This document shows, piece after piece, positions 24,626 to 32,857 of a DNA stretch of 32,857 nt; position 1 is the first letter of the stretch, and each line of letters opens with the position of its first letter. Both the position numbers and the translations under genes were made by a program. The stretch is from the NCBI GenBank assembly GCA_003142475.1, contig PLMK01000065.1, positions 16,875 through 49,731 on the forward strand, written 5' to 3'. This DNA is from Ignavibacteriota bacterium (GTDB lineage: Bacteria > Bacteroidota > Ignavibacteria > UBA10030). Under the pieces are notes generated by a model. It saw nothing but the letters and a program-made list of their open reading frames with translations, was not told the DNA's origin and did no database searches.

Positions 24626-25408
24626 TTATTTCAATGCCAAACTGTAACGGTCATAGCAATTCAAAATATTATCAACATATTCAACCGTTTGCCGGGCGCT
24701 ATGTAAATATCCATTAGGTGGGTAACCATCACTCCAAACACGGCTATGCAAAGTGTAATTCTTTTTCGAAAGGAATGGAAGTGCCGCACTGATGGAAGAC
24801 CATTTATGAGGATCGTTTCCCATATACGAGGCAATTTTCTGGGCATCTTGCACGCGCCCAAGTCCGGCATTATATGCAGCAAGAGTCAGGCATACCCTAT
24901 CTTCTCTCGGTATATTTTTAAATGTTGTAAAGAGCGATTTCAAATGATAAATGCCTGCTTTGATATTGTTACGCGGTGTGGATGCATCTTCAATGCCTAT
25001 TTTTTCCGCAATTTCAATTTGTGTTAGCGGCATAATTTGCATCAATCCATATGCGCCTTTATAGCTCACTGCCTCATGGTTGAATCTTGATTCCTGCTTC
25101 ATAACCGCAAGAACCAATACCCAGTCGACTTTATACTCTTCTGAATATTTCTTCACTAATGGAATATATTGATTCAAACCTGCCGTACTCATCGATGCAA
25201 ATGGAGACGGTTGCGCAGGAAGCGTGCTTTCGGTTATGCCCTCAATTGAACTTCCGGCTTTTTGAGCGTATGTTGCACTCGTTACTTGTTGGGAACATCC
25301 GAATAGGATAAATGAACAAAGAATTAAAAACACAGCTAGTAGACTGTAAAATTTTAGCCCTTTTCCCTTTTTTCCAATACTCATCAATCTTCCAACGTTG
25401 TTTAACAT
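24626..25408 (-). CDS. Lytic transglycosylase lipoprotein (SLT domain)
   Basis: 260 aa. It cleaves the MurNAc-GlcNAc bond of peptidoglycan. The N-terminus is a lipoprotein signal (FLILCSFILFGC) with Cys near residue 38. The SLT domain carries catalytic Glu in VMKQESRFNHEAVSYKGAYG, then GLMQIMP and LTLAAYNAGLGRVQDA, as in MltC/MltF C-terminal domains; YPPNGYLHSARQTVEYVDNI closes it. A perfect TATAAT (25420-25415) ends 6 nt before ATG 25408, so the mRNA may start at this codon. ATG 25384 with GGAAG 4 nt upstream is an equally possible start. It is monocistronic. Confidence 0.9.
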   Translation of the reverse strand: MLNNVGRLMSIGKKGKGLKFYSLLAVFLILCSFILFGCSQQVTSATYAQKAGSSIEGITESTLPAQPSPFASMSTAGLNQYIPLVKKYSEEYKVDWVLVLAVMKQESRFNHEAVSYKGAYGLMQIMPLTQIEIAEKIGIEDASTPRNNIKAGIYHLKSLFTTFKNIPREDRVCLTLAAYNAGLGRVQDAQKIASYMGNDPHKWSSISAALPFLSKKNYTLHSRVWSDGYPPNGYLHSARQTVEYVDNILNCYDRYSLALK

Positions 25409-25558
25409 TAGTTAATTATAAAACACTCAAACCTCCCTTTGCGTTCCAATATGTATTAAATATAGCCAATTCTCTTGTATAAATCAATAAAAGATGAAAT
25501 GTTCAAAAACGGATATGCGTTTTTTCGCCATTTTTCGCCATATCAAATTTTATCTTCC

Positions 25559-25792
25559 TCATTCTACTTCAATAATCTTGTTCTTTCCTTTGAAACCAGA
25601 AACAATAGAAATGCATCGCTTGGGTTTGTTAAAATATTCAGATAGAACTTCTATGACTTTCTCGTTCGCTTTCCCTTCAATTGGCGGCACAGCAACGCGA
25701 ATGATGAGCGTGCCGTCATCGCCGCACGCAACTTCGTTCCTTCTTGCATTCGGTTTGACGGTGATTTTAAACTTTTTTGTAATTGTCTTCAT
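25559..25792 (-). CDS. yggU: DUF167 (YggU/UPF0235) protein
   Basis: 77 aa, the family length. The core ITVKPNARRNEV, LIIRVAVPPIEGKANEKVIEVL, and VSGFKGKNKII matches DUF167. Structures of this family exist, but its function is unknown. It begins 11 bp past the terminator of rlpA, so it needs its own promoter or read-through; none is obvious. Confidence 0.92.
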   Translation of the reverse strand: MKTITKKFKITVKPNARRNEVACGDDGTLIIRVAVPPIEGKANEKVIEVLSEYFNKPKRCISIVSGFKGKNKIIEVE

Positions 25793-25803
25793 TATAATAA
25801 AAA

Positions 25804-25831
25804 AACCGCATTTACTTACAGCTATGCGGTT
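25804..25831 (-). terminator. Terminator after rlpA
   Basis: AACCGCAT / ATGCGGTT stem (8 bp) with a 12-nt loop and a T run on the minus strand. It ends the alr-unknown-manC-rlpA transcript. Confidence 0.8.
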
Positions 25832-25846
25832 TATTAAGAATGTAAT

Positions 25847-26305
25847 TTATTGTCCATTTCCCCATTCCAGCACCTCCAAGCGCACACGTGCCGTGCCGGT
25901 ACGAATCAAATCAATCTCCTTAGCTGCACCCATCGACAAATCCATCATTCGTCCTTCCTTGAATGGTCCACGGTCATTAACGCGCACAATGACGGTTTTG
26001 TTGTTCTCTAAATTTGTCACACGAACTTTTGTTCCGAACGGAAACGTCCGATGTGCAGCAGTGAGTGCATTCATATCAAAGATCTCACCGTCCGATGTCT
26101 GCTTACCATGAAAATCATTCGCATAGTAAGAAGCAATTCCTTCGAGCGTCAGCAAAATTTTTCCTGAGTTCTGCTGAATCGGCCGTTCAGTTTGTACCGT
26201 CGATCTACGTTCGCCAGAGCCCTTTTCGCCTCGTTCTGCAAATCTTGGTGTAGAAGCACAACTGATGAGCAGAAACGTTGCCGTACAGCACAGGATACGA
26301 ATCAT
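25847..26305 (-). CDS. rlpA: RlpA-family septal ring lytic transglycosylase lipoprotein
   Basis: 152 aa from ATG 26305: MIRILCCTATFLLISC ends in a good lipobox (LISC). ATG 26326 would overlap manC by 14 bp and is less likely. A Ser/Arg/Gln-rich spacer leads to the double-psi barrel: GIASYYANDFHGKQTSDGE, MNALTAAHRTFPFGTKVRVT, VIVRVNDRGPF and GRMMDLSMGAAKEI, which carry the conserved RlpA Asp and His. No SPOR domain is present, unlike E. coli RlpA. It follows manC by 7 bp. Confidence 0.92.
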   Translation of the reverse strand: MIRILCCTATFLLISCASTPRFAERGEKGSGERRSTVQTERPIQQNSGKILLTLEGIASYYANDFHGKQTSDGEIFDMNALTAAHRTFPFGTKVRVTNLENNKTVIVRVNDRGPFKEGRMMDLSMGAAKEIDLIRTGTARVRLEVLEWGNGQ

Positions 26306-26312
26306 CCACCGC

Positions 26313-27404
26313 CTACAACAGTCCATTAATTTGTTTGCGTCGGAGGTAATCCACAACCTCCTTTACATCCTGTGATTTTCCTTTTTTGCAGATCAATACA
26401 GCATCATCTGTAGTTATCACGATGATATCGTCAATGCCAATTATCGCTACAGCTTTGTTGCCCGCGTCAATATAGTTACGATGGGAATCTTTTGCGATGA
26501 CAGTTCCGCGCAGTGCATTGCCTTCTCCATCGACTGGTGTTAAGCGAACCACTTCATCCCACGAACCAACATCGCTCCATCCGAAATCTCCTTTTGCCAC
26601 AAAAACCTTCGACGCTTTTTCCATCACGCCGTAATCAATAGAGATACTGCGAATGACACCATATACACGTTCGAGAGTCGCTTGATAAGTTTCTGTGCCA
26701 ATCGCATGTCCTAACTTTGTCAGCTGTTCGCCAAGTTCTGGAATATGTTTTTCAATTTCTCGCAGAATTATACTCGCCTTCCAGATAAACATACCGCTGT
26801 TCCAAAGAAAATCGCCGCTCTTTAAAAACTTTTCTGCTGTTTCAAGATTTGGTTTCTCGGCAAACGTCTTCACACAGTAAATGCCATCTACCGCATACGG
26901 ATTCTTTTCTGAAGAATCTTCAAATTGGATATATCCGTATCCTGTTTCTGGATGCGTTGGTTTGATACCTATTGTTACTAATGCGTCATTTTCCTGCGCT
27001 ACATGAGCTGCGCGCTGTAGCACACGCAAAAATTCTTCCGTATCACGGATTATATGATCAGCCGGAAGAATTATCATAATGGCGTTTGGATCATAGTGGC
27101 TAATCCATTTTGCGGCAAGTCCGATGCATGGTGCTGTATTTCTTCCAAGCGGTTCAGTAATTACATTTTGCAATGGTAGAGAAGGCACCTGCTTATGAAT
27201 AATATCTTTTTGAAGTTTGTTCGTCACCACCAGTATTTTATTCGATTGAACTAACGGCTGAATACGCATGATGGTGTTGGAGATCATAGAGCCAGAGCCG
27301 ACAATTTCTAAAACTTGCTTGGGTGTCCGTTCACGACTTTGAGGCCAGAAACGCGATCCGACACCACCCGCCATTATTACTGCATAGATATTAGGTTGAT
27401 TCAT
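26313..27404 (-). CDS. manC: Mannose-1-phosphate guanylyltransferase
   Basis: 363 aa. GTP plus mannose-1-phosphate gives GDP-mannose for surface glycans. The nucleotidyltransferase signature MAGGVGSRFWPQSRERTPKQ is followed by EPLGRNTAPCIGLAA, FAEKPNLETAEKF, LWNSGMFIWKA, SIDYGVMEKA, and FGWSDVGSW. It is a single-domain form without the phosphomannose isomerase fusion. It starts 5 bp after the unknown gene and ends 7 bp before rlpA. Confidence 0.95.
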   Translation of the reverse strand: MNQPNIYAVIMAGGVGSRFWPQSRERTPKQVLEIVGSGSMISNTIMRIQPLVQSNKILVVTNKLQKDIIHKQVPSLPLQNVITEPLGRNTAPCIGLAAKWISHYDPNAIMIILPADHIIRDTEEFLRVLQRAAHVAQENDALVTIGIKPTHPETGYGYIQFEDSSEKNPYAVDGIYCVKTFAEKPNLETAEKFLKSGDFLWNSGMFIWKASIILREIEKHIPELGEQLTKLGHAIGTETYQATLERVYGVIRSISIDYGVMEKASKVFVAKGDFGWSDVGSWDEVVRLTPVDGEGNALRGTVIAKDSHRNYIDAGNKAVAIIGIDDIIVITTDDAVLICKKGKSQDVKEVVDYLRRKQINGLL

Positions 27405-27409
27405 CTTCT

Positions 27410-28276
27410 TTATTCAAACATGTTTTTGAAATCACGGAAAGTATCGATCACCGCGTTTAGAGCGCCGGTTCGATTGTTTGGCTCGGTTCGTGTCCATTGA
27501 GCAAACGGATCTTGAATATTGGAAAGCATATTCATTACACGCACATCATCGAAGTAATTGTTATTTGAGATATACTGAAGAAATTCCGTAAGCAACTTGC
27601 AGAACTGTTTATAATCTTCTGCAGCGGAGTCAGTGGTAAGTACTATATTGCATTCATCTATAATGTCAGACAACAACTTTGTTCGGTCGTCATTACCGCT
27701 TTGCACGGATTCTAAAAATTGCTCCAGTAAGATTGCAAGACGGCGTTCTTGCTCACTCCCATAAGTTGAGCCACCTTTCGTCGGCTGTATCAGTTCAGAA
27801 GATTGTGCTGCATCACCAAATATTGAATCTATTGTTGGTTCCAATGTTGAAATTGATTCCAGTACCGGTGGTGATGAAAGACTGAATGCTGATTCCGGAG
27901 CTGGAGTTGATGTTGATCTAAATTCTTGCGAACCAGGAAGATTAGTTGTTGTTCCAGTAGAATCCGATTCTTCTTCTGAAGGAGATACATCTCCAATTGA
28001 CTGACGAAACTTGGAGAACACGAGCGTCTCTTCATCGATCGTTGATTCTTCTTTTGTAAGGTCTTTTTCTACCTTGTCCGCAATCCACATCAAGCTGAGC
28101 GCAAAATCAGCACAATCCTTGACTTGATATAGGTATAGAAATTCCGCATGAATATCCGAAGTGGATGAAACTCGATCGCGAATTCGATCAAGACTAGTTT
28201 GATGTTCGTACGAGCGAAGTTCATATTTCGGTAAACGCTCGAGAAGAAGGGATATGTATCTCTGAGTGCGATTCAT
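27410..28276 (-). CDS. Conserved-looking unknown protein between alr and manC
   Basis: 288 aa, not recognised. Three parts: residues 1-95 helical and charged (RTQRYISLLLERLPKYELRS, FLYLYQVKDCADFALSLMWI); residues 100-175 a Ser/Thr/Pro/Glu-rich linker of low complexity; residues 178-288 helical again (RLAILLEQFLESVQSGNDDR, DYKQFCKLLTEFLQYIS). There is no signal peptide or membrane segment. Its ATG overlaps the alr stop by 4 bp and manC starts 5 bp later, so it is co-translated with envelope genes. A scaffold or regulator role in the wall or sugar pathway is possible but unproven. Confidence 0.8.
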   Translation of the reverse strand: MNRTQRYISLLLERLPKYELRSYEHQTSLDRIRDRVSSTSDIHAEFLYLYQVKDCADFALSLMWIADKVEKDLTKEESTIDEETLVFSKFRQSIGDVSPSEEESDSTGTTTNLPGSQEFRSTSTPAPESAFSLSSPPVLESISTLEPTIDSIFGDAAQSSELIQPTKGGSTYGSEQERRLAILLEQFLESVQSGNDDRTKLLSDIIDECNIVLTTDSAAEDYKQFCKLLTEFLQYISNNNYFDDVRVMNMLSNIQDPFAQWTRTEPNNRTGALNAVIDTFRDFKNMFE

Positions 28277-29424
28277 ATTGTCCTATAGATTCGTGGAACA
28301 CGTGAACTGATACCACACAGAAACTCATAAGTGATCGTCCCAGTTTTATCGCAGAGAGATTCAAGTGGGATCGTGAAACCATCCATTTCACCAAAAAGCA
28401 AAACGTCATCTCCATTGTATGCTGTTCCACCCATACCAATATCTACCATGCATTGATCCATGCATATTGATCCTACCACTGGATATTCTTTTCCTCGAAT
28501 GATAACCTTACCTCTATTCGAAAGCAAACGAAAGTATCCATCGCCATACCCTACAGGAAGTGTGATGATGCGCGTTTGATCGCTGGTAATATAGGTGTGG
28601 TTATAACTTATTCCGGTATGTGCGGGAACTACCTTAAAAAAAGAAACTTTTGTCTTCAGCGTCATCACTGGCTTCAATTTCTTACCTTTAAACGTAATAT
28701 TCGGCAAATATCCATTCGGATTATATCCATATAACATGATACCGGGACGTACCATAGTATAATGTAAATCATTATAATTCATGATTCCAGCAGAGTTGGC
28801 AAGGTGAACGAGTTCGGGAAGAAGATTCTTTCTCTCCATCGTATTCAATACCGATTCAAAGCGACTTAGTTGCTGGGTCGTACAGTCGGCATCCGTTTCT
28901 GCTTTTGCCAGATGAGAAAATATTCCTTTTATATTGATTGATTCCAACTCGAACGATTTTTCGATGAACCGTTCAGCATTATACCAATGTACACCAATTC
29001 GCTCCATACCGGTATCGATTTTTAAATGAACCGATGCAGCTTTCCGCATTTCTTTTGCAACAGCGGCAATGGCAATCGATTTATCAATTGATGAGCTTGT
29101 AATTTCAATATCATGAGTAATAAATTCAGCAATTTGGTCCGCATTAATGGGGCCAAGCACAAGAATTGGAGCGGTAATTCCACGCTCTCGCAAATACACT
29201 CCTTCTTCAAGAACTGCAACTCCCAAATAATCAACACCTTGTTTTAAAAGCTCGCTGGATATTTCGTAAAGTCCATGTCCATACGCATTTGCCTTAACCA
29301 TCGCCATTATTTTTACATCTTTGTTTATTAATGATTTGACGATAGAAAGATTGTTACGCAGGTTTTCAAAGGATATTTCTGCACGCGTTGGTCTATTTTT
29401 ATAGGTTTCAACTCCAGCAATCAT
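28273..29424 (-). CDS. alr: Alanine racemase
   Basis: 383 aa PLP enzyme making D-alanine for peptidoglycan. PLP-binding Lys44 lies in MAMVKANAYGHG; the second catalytic Tyr lies in the GISYNHTYIT segment near residue 270; the active-site entry is VGSICMDQCMVDIG. AGGG lies 7 nt before the ATG. It heads the operon alr-unknown-manC-rlpA, and its stop overlaps the next start (ATGA). Confidence 0.96.
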   Translation of the reverse strand: MIAGVETYKNRPTRAEISFENLRNNLSIVKSLINKDVKIMAMVKANAYGHGLYEISSELLKQGVDYLGVAVLEEGVYLRERGITAPILVLGPINADQIAEFITHDIEITSSSIDKSIAIAAVAKEMRKAASVHLKIDTGMERIGVHWYNAERFIEKSFELESINIKGIFSHLAKAETDADCTTQQLSRFESVLNTMERKNLLPELVHLANSAGIMNYNDLHYTMVRPGIMLYGYNPNGYLPNITFKGKKLKPVMTLKTKVSFFKVVPAHTGISYNHTYITSDQTRIITLPVGYGDGYFRLLSNRGKVIIRGKEYPVVGSICMDQCMVDIGMGGTAYNGDDVLLFGEMDGFTIPLESLCDKTGTITYEFLCGISSRVPRIYRTI

Positions 29425-29561
29425 TTCTGATCCCTATAGTAGACTCATTGATCATTTGTAAAGGAGTGTACATCAAATCATCATTCTCGGTAATAATGCA
29501 TTCAATGTATTTAAATAGTTTTATTGTTTGGTTAAATAATATTGAATCGTTAACAAGTGAA

Positions 29562-29588
29562 AAACCCACTGATCATCTCAGTGGGTTT
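29562..29588 (-). terminator. Terminator after atpC
   Basis: AAACCCACTGA / TCAGTGGGTTT, an 11-bp perfect stem with a 5-nt loop followed by TTCACTT on the minus strand, 4 bp past atpC. Confidence 0.85.
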
Positions 29589-29592
29589 CAAA

Positions 29593-30003
29593 TTAATTTA
29601 CGCCAGCAATCTTTAACCGATTCAGCGCGCGATAGAGAGCAAGCTTTGCACGTTCAAGATCGGTTTCTGGATACTTCTCCGCTAACCGTTTCAGTGCGCG
29701 ATCGCGTGCCGCTTTCACTCGCTCAATGTCAATTTCATCGGTACGTTCAGCCGTCTCTGCCAACAAAATTGCTTTGTTCTCTCTCACCTCAATAAACCCG
29801 CCTGAAATGGCATAATGAGATTCAGTTCCGTTTGCCTCGCTAATCTTTACTTTGCCAATCTTCAAGGATGCAAGCATAGGTGCATGGCTGTGAAGCACTT
29901 GAAATCCCCCCTCAACGCCTGGCGCACTAAAGCTCGTGACTTCACCCTTGAATACAATACGTTTTGGTGTCACAATTTCCAAATGGAAGGTCTTATCTGC
30001 CAT
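29593..30003 (-). CDS. atpC: ATP synthase F1 epsilon subunit
   Basis: 136 aa, the full two-domain length. The beta-sandwich N-terminus (FHLEIVTPKRIVFKGEVTSF, APGVEGGFQVLHSHAPMLASL, YAISGGFIEVRENKAILL) is followed by the helical hairpin AAERTDEID...RALKRLAEKYPETDLERAKLA. It couples rotor motion to the beta subunit and can inhibit hydrolysis. It begins 2 bp after atpD. Confidence 0.96.
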   Translation of the reverse strand: MADKTFHLEIVTPKRIVFKGEVTSFSAPGVEGGFQVLHSHAPMLASLKIGKVKISEANGTESHYAISGGFIEVRENKAILLAETAERTDEIDIERVKAARDRALKRLAEKYPETDLERAKLALYRALNRLKIAGVN

Positions 30004-30005
30004 AA

Positions 30006-31424
<1,419 letters not shown>

Positions 31425-31451
31425 TCAAAGAAAATATATTAAAACTGCACT

Positions 31452-31480
31452 AAATTATGAAAAGATGCCACCACAATCAA
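31452..31480 (-). promoter_or_regulatory. Promoter of atpD-atpC
   Basis: TTGATT (31480-31475), 17-bp spacer, TAATTT (31457-31452). The leader to ATG 31415 is about 30 nt and includes GAAAGGA as ribosome site. Confidence 0.55.
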
Positions 31481-31519
31481 TCATTTTTTCGAGTGCGCTC
31501 TTTTAGTGAACAATATTAC

Positions 31520-32083
31520 TCAGAGAGAGAAAAGGTGGGCCAAAAGGATTCTGACGCCAATGAGAATGAGTAACACGCCTCCAACCTCTGCCGCCCTTCT
31601 ACCAAATTTACTCGAAAATCTTTGACCAAGTAAAATACCTATGAATGATGTCGCACCAGTGACAACACCGATCACAACTGAGGGATACAAGATGGAAACC
31701 CGCAGAAGTGCCAAACTTAGTCCAATTGCTAACGCATCCAAACTCGTTGCAACCGAAAGAACAACCAACATCATTCCTCGACTTGGATCTTGTTGCATGA
31801 CGCGGTCATCATCCGCTCGCGCAGATCGGATCATGTGAACAGCAACCCACACAAGCAATCCAAACACAATCCAGTGATCGAATGATTGGACATAGCGTTC
31901 AATACTGAAACCTGCCAGCCAACCAAGGATAGGCATTATAAATTGGAAAAATCCAAAATGAAAAGATAACCGCAGCATAGAGCGATGGCCGCGCGTTGCT
32001 CCTGTTGATCCTGCGACTACCGATACCGCAAATGCATCCGCAGCTAAGCCAAGCGCAATAAGAATGATCTCAAAAAAAGACAT
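31520..32083 (-). CDS. mntP: Manganese efflux pump MntP
   Basis: 187 aa, six membrane helices. The repeated DUF204 motifs are GLAADAFAVSVVAGSTG near the N-terminus and VATSLDALAIGLSLALL in the second half, each with a membrane Asp used for Mn2+ export. GWLAGFSIERYVQSFDHWIVFGLL and FIGILLGQRFSSKFGRRAEVGG-like segments complete the fold. The yybP-ykoY Mn riboswitch often seen before mntP was looked for in the upstream interval and not found. It is monocistronic. Confidence 0.94.
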   Translation of the reverse strand: MSFFEIILIALGLAADAFAVSVVAGSTGATRGHRSMLRLSFHFGFFQFIMPILGWLAGFSIERYVQSFDHWIVFGLLVWVAVHMIRSARADDDRVMQQDPSRGMMLVVLSVATSLDALAIGLSLALLRVSILYPSVVIGVVTGATSFIGILLGQRFSSKFGRRAAEVGGVLLILIGVRILLAHLFSL

Positions 32084-32111
32084 TGCTAATATTCGTTTAT
32101 TTATCAGAGAT

Positions 32112-32133
32112 AAAAAAAAACCGCCTATGGCGG
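32112..32133 (-). terminator. Terminator 3' of the tRNA-Thr remnant
   Basis: CCGCC-TAT-GGCGG (32121-32133) with nine T on the minus strand (32120-32112). It lies 22 bp past the 3' end of the tRNA-like sequence, as expected for the native tRNA terminator. Confidence 0.75.
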
Positions 32134-32154
32134 ATTGATAATAAATTCATTTTG

Positions 32155-32199
32155 AGCTGAAGGTGGGAGTTGAACCCACGACCTGCGGTTTACGAAACA
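32155..32199 (-). pseudogene. 3' half of tRNA-Thr(CGT), 5' half missing
   Basis: Minus-strand sequence TTCGTAA (anticodon loop, anticodon CGT at 32194-32192), then ACCGC stem, AGGTC variable loop, T arm GTGGG-TTCAACT-CCCAC, and acceptor strand CTTCAGC (32162-32156). Upstream of the anticodon loop there is no D arm, and only part of the 5' anticodon stem pairs. GCTGAAA at 32229-32223 could pair with six of seven acceptor bases, giving a 75-nt span. So this is either a decayed tRNA or an attachment-site fragment. CCA is not encoded. Confidence 0.65.
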
Positions 32200-32348
32200 G
32201 AAAAAGAAATAGAAATCGCACGTTTCAGCTTATATTCCACGTTCTTTCCTCATCATTAGGTAACCAATGAAGCTACCAACCACGACAGATGAAAAAAATT
32301 ATTATATGTAATGTAAGAACAATCTCCTTCTAGTGCAATAAAACCTAC

Positions 32349-32693
32349 TTAAATGCTCAACAAAATAAAATCCCTCCCGAAGCTTTGCGTAGGGAGGGAT
32401 GAGTATAAATATCTAAAGATATATATAGCTTGAAGAACATCACAAACACATGACAAACACTGATCGAAATCAATGTGCTTGCTACATAGGGTACTAAACT
32501 CTGCTACCTGCGGTACTAGACCTTTTCGTTGATCTGCAAAGTATGGAGCGTTCAAGTGCAATACATCTACCTTGGCTACACTTGTGCCATCTACATCAAC
32601 TTCATACTTCCTCAAGAATTTTATCTTCTCGCCAAACGCATACAGCTCATTCAGTAAATCACGAAGTCTGGTTTTCTGCCTTGCCTCAATCAA
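32349..32693 (-). CDS. Uncertain hypothetical ORF
   Basis: 114 codons from TTG 32693. The first 75 residues look protein-like (charged helix RLRDLLNELYAFGEKIKFL, then a beta-type stretch). However, the last 18 codons run through a terminator hairpin (32370-32400), no ribosome site precedes the TTG, and no ATG start exists in frame. It could be a decayed gene fragment or chance. No family recognised. Confidence 0.25.
   Translation of the reverse strand: MIEARQKTRLRDLLNELYAFGEKIKFLRKYEVDVDGTSVAKVDVLHLNAPYFADQRKGLVPQVAEFSTLCSKHIDFDQCLSCVCDVLQAIYIFRYLYSSLPTQSFGRDFILLSI
32370..32400 (-). terminator. Terminator-like hairpin
   Basis: ATCCCTCCC / GGGAGGGAT, a 9-bp stem with a 13-nt loop followed by TTTATTTTG on the minus strand. 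It ends the transcript coming from the right edge of the window. Confidence 0.7.
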
Positions 32694-32720
32694 TCGACAA
32701 TTGCTAATGCATTTTGTCGA
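32694..32720. promoter_or_regulatory. Inverted repeat over a stop codon
   Basis: TCGACAA (32694-32700) and TTGTCGA (32714-32720) form a 7-bp stem with a 13-nt loop that contains the stop of the edge membrane gene and immediately precedes the TTG of the uncertain ORF. Confidence 0.35.
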
Positions 32721-32857
32721 CGAATGCGTTGCTTAACATTATGCTCATGCAAACAACGCCAACAAAAAATATTAGCAAACTCCACTTATTTTCTTTCGAA
32801 GCCTTTCCTACCCTGAATAGAATATACCCGATGAATAGGTTTCCAAGCCCCCAAAGA
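32704..32857 (-). CDS. Membrane protein, C-terminal fragment at window edge
   Basis: An open frame enters from the right edge (first full codon 32856) and stops at TAG 32706-32704; at least 50 residues. Two hydrophobic segments (LWGLGNLFIGYILF and SLLIFFVGVVCMSIML) flank a basic loop GKASKENK, so it is the end of an integral membrane protein. The family cannot be recognised from this length. It may belong to an integrated element rather than the core chromosome. Confidence 0.5.
   Translation of the reverse strand, partial: LWGLGNLFIGYILFRVGKASKENKWSLLIFFVGVVCMSIMLSNAFVDKMH

Noticed and set aside
25494-26111. 205-codon plus-strand frame
   Set aside because: Antisense to DUF167, the rlpA terminator and rlpA; basic, low-complexity translation without a domain.
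32084-32160. Mn-sensing yybP-ykoY riboswitch before mntP
   Set aside because: The interval is too short and holds only the tRNA terminator hairpin; no conserved riboswitch core is visible.

Overview
The window (about 42% G+C by eye) is a gene-dense bacterial chromosome segment of mostly housekeeping genes. Several features suggest the Chlorobiota/Ignavibacteriota side of the Bacteroidota superphylum. atpD-atpC stand alone as a two-gene ATP synthase cluster. A eukaryote-like pyruvoyl-tetrahydropterin synthase follows two peroxiredoxins. Strong AAGGAGG-type ribosome binding sites and TTGAxx/TATAxT promoters are unlike typical Bacteroidia. This placement is inference; no rRNA gene is present.

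Layout. 1-2301 (-): a TPR lipoprotein cut by the left edge, carrying two clusters of 29-residue repeats. 2476-4460 (-): operon prx, bcp, PTPS, folE. 4585-5524 (+): tRNA-Ser(CGA), a small unknown ORF, then a truncated tRNA-Ser(GGA), a GIY-YIG endonuclease ORF and an intact tRNA-Ser(GGA). This last group looks like a small element nested in a tRNA gene and is the most unusual structure here. 5693-9294 (-): a GlcG/HbpS-like protein, REP-like palindromes and a solitary type IIG restriction-modification enzyme. 9484-13927 (+): NfeD protease, slipin, and a family-B DNA polymerase homologue whose polymerase and exonuclease motifs are eroded. 14181-14384 (+): cold-shock protein.

From 14477 rightwards every gene lies on the minus strand: Maf; a secreted FnIII protein; EamA, DUF362 and UbiA-type membrane or lipid genes; purF-pgsA-ftsY-mutL; an outer-membrane barrel; a lytic transglycosylase; DUF167; alr, an unknown protein, manC and rlpA (cell wall and surface sugars); atpD-atpC; and mntP. 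Near 32155-32199 is the 3' half of a tRNA-Thr(CGT) with its terminator but no 5' half. To its right lie unrecognised, poorly formed coding sequences, so this may be the core-side junction of an integrated island that continues beyond the window.

How the genes work together. purF, pgsA, ftsY and mutL are packed at 2 bp or 74 bp spacing and form a housekeeping transcript. alr, the unknown, manC and rlpA are coupled by overlaps or gaps below 8 bp and point to envelope biogenesis. prx, bcp, PTPS and folE link peroxide detoxification with pterin synthesis. nfeD, slipin and the PolB-like gene are tightly coupled, which ties a probably inactive polymerase to a membrane quality-control pair.
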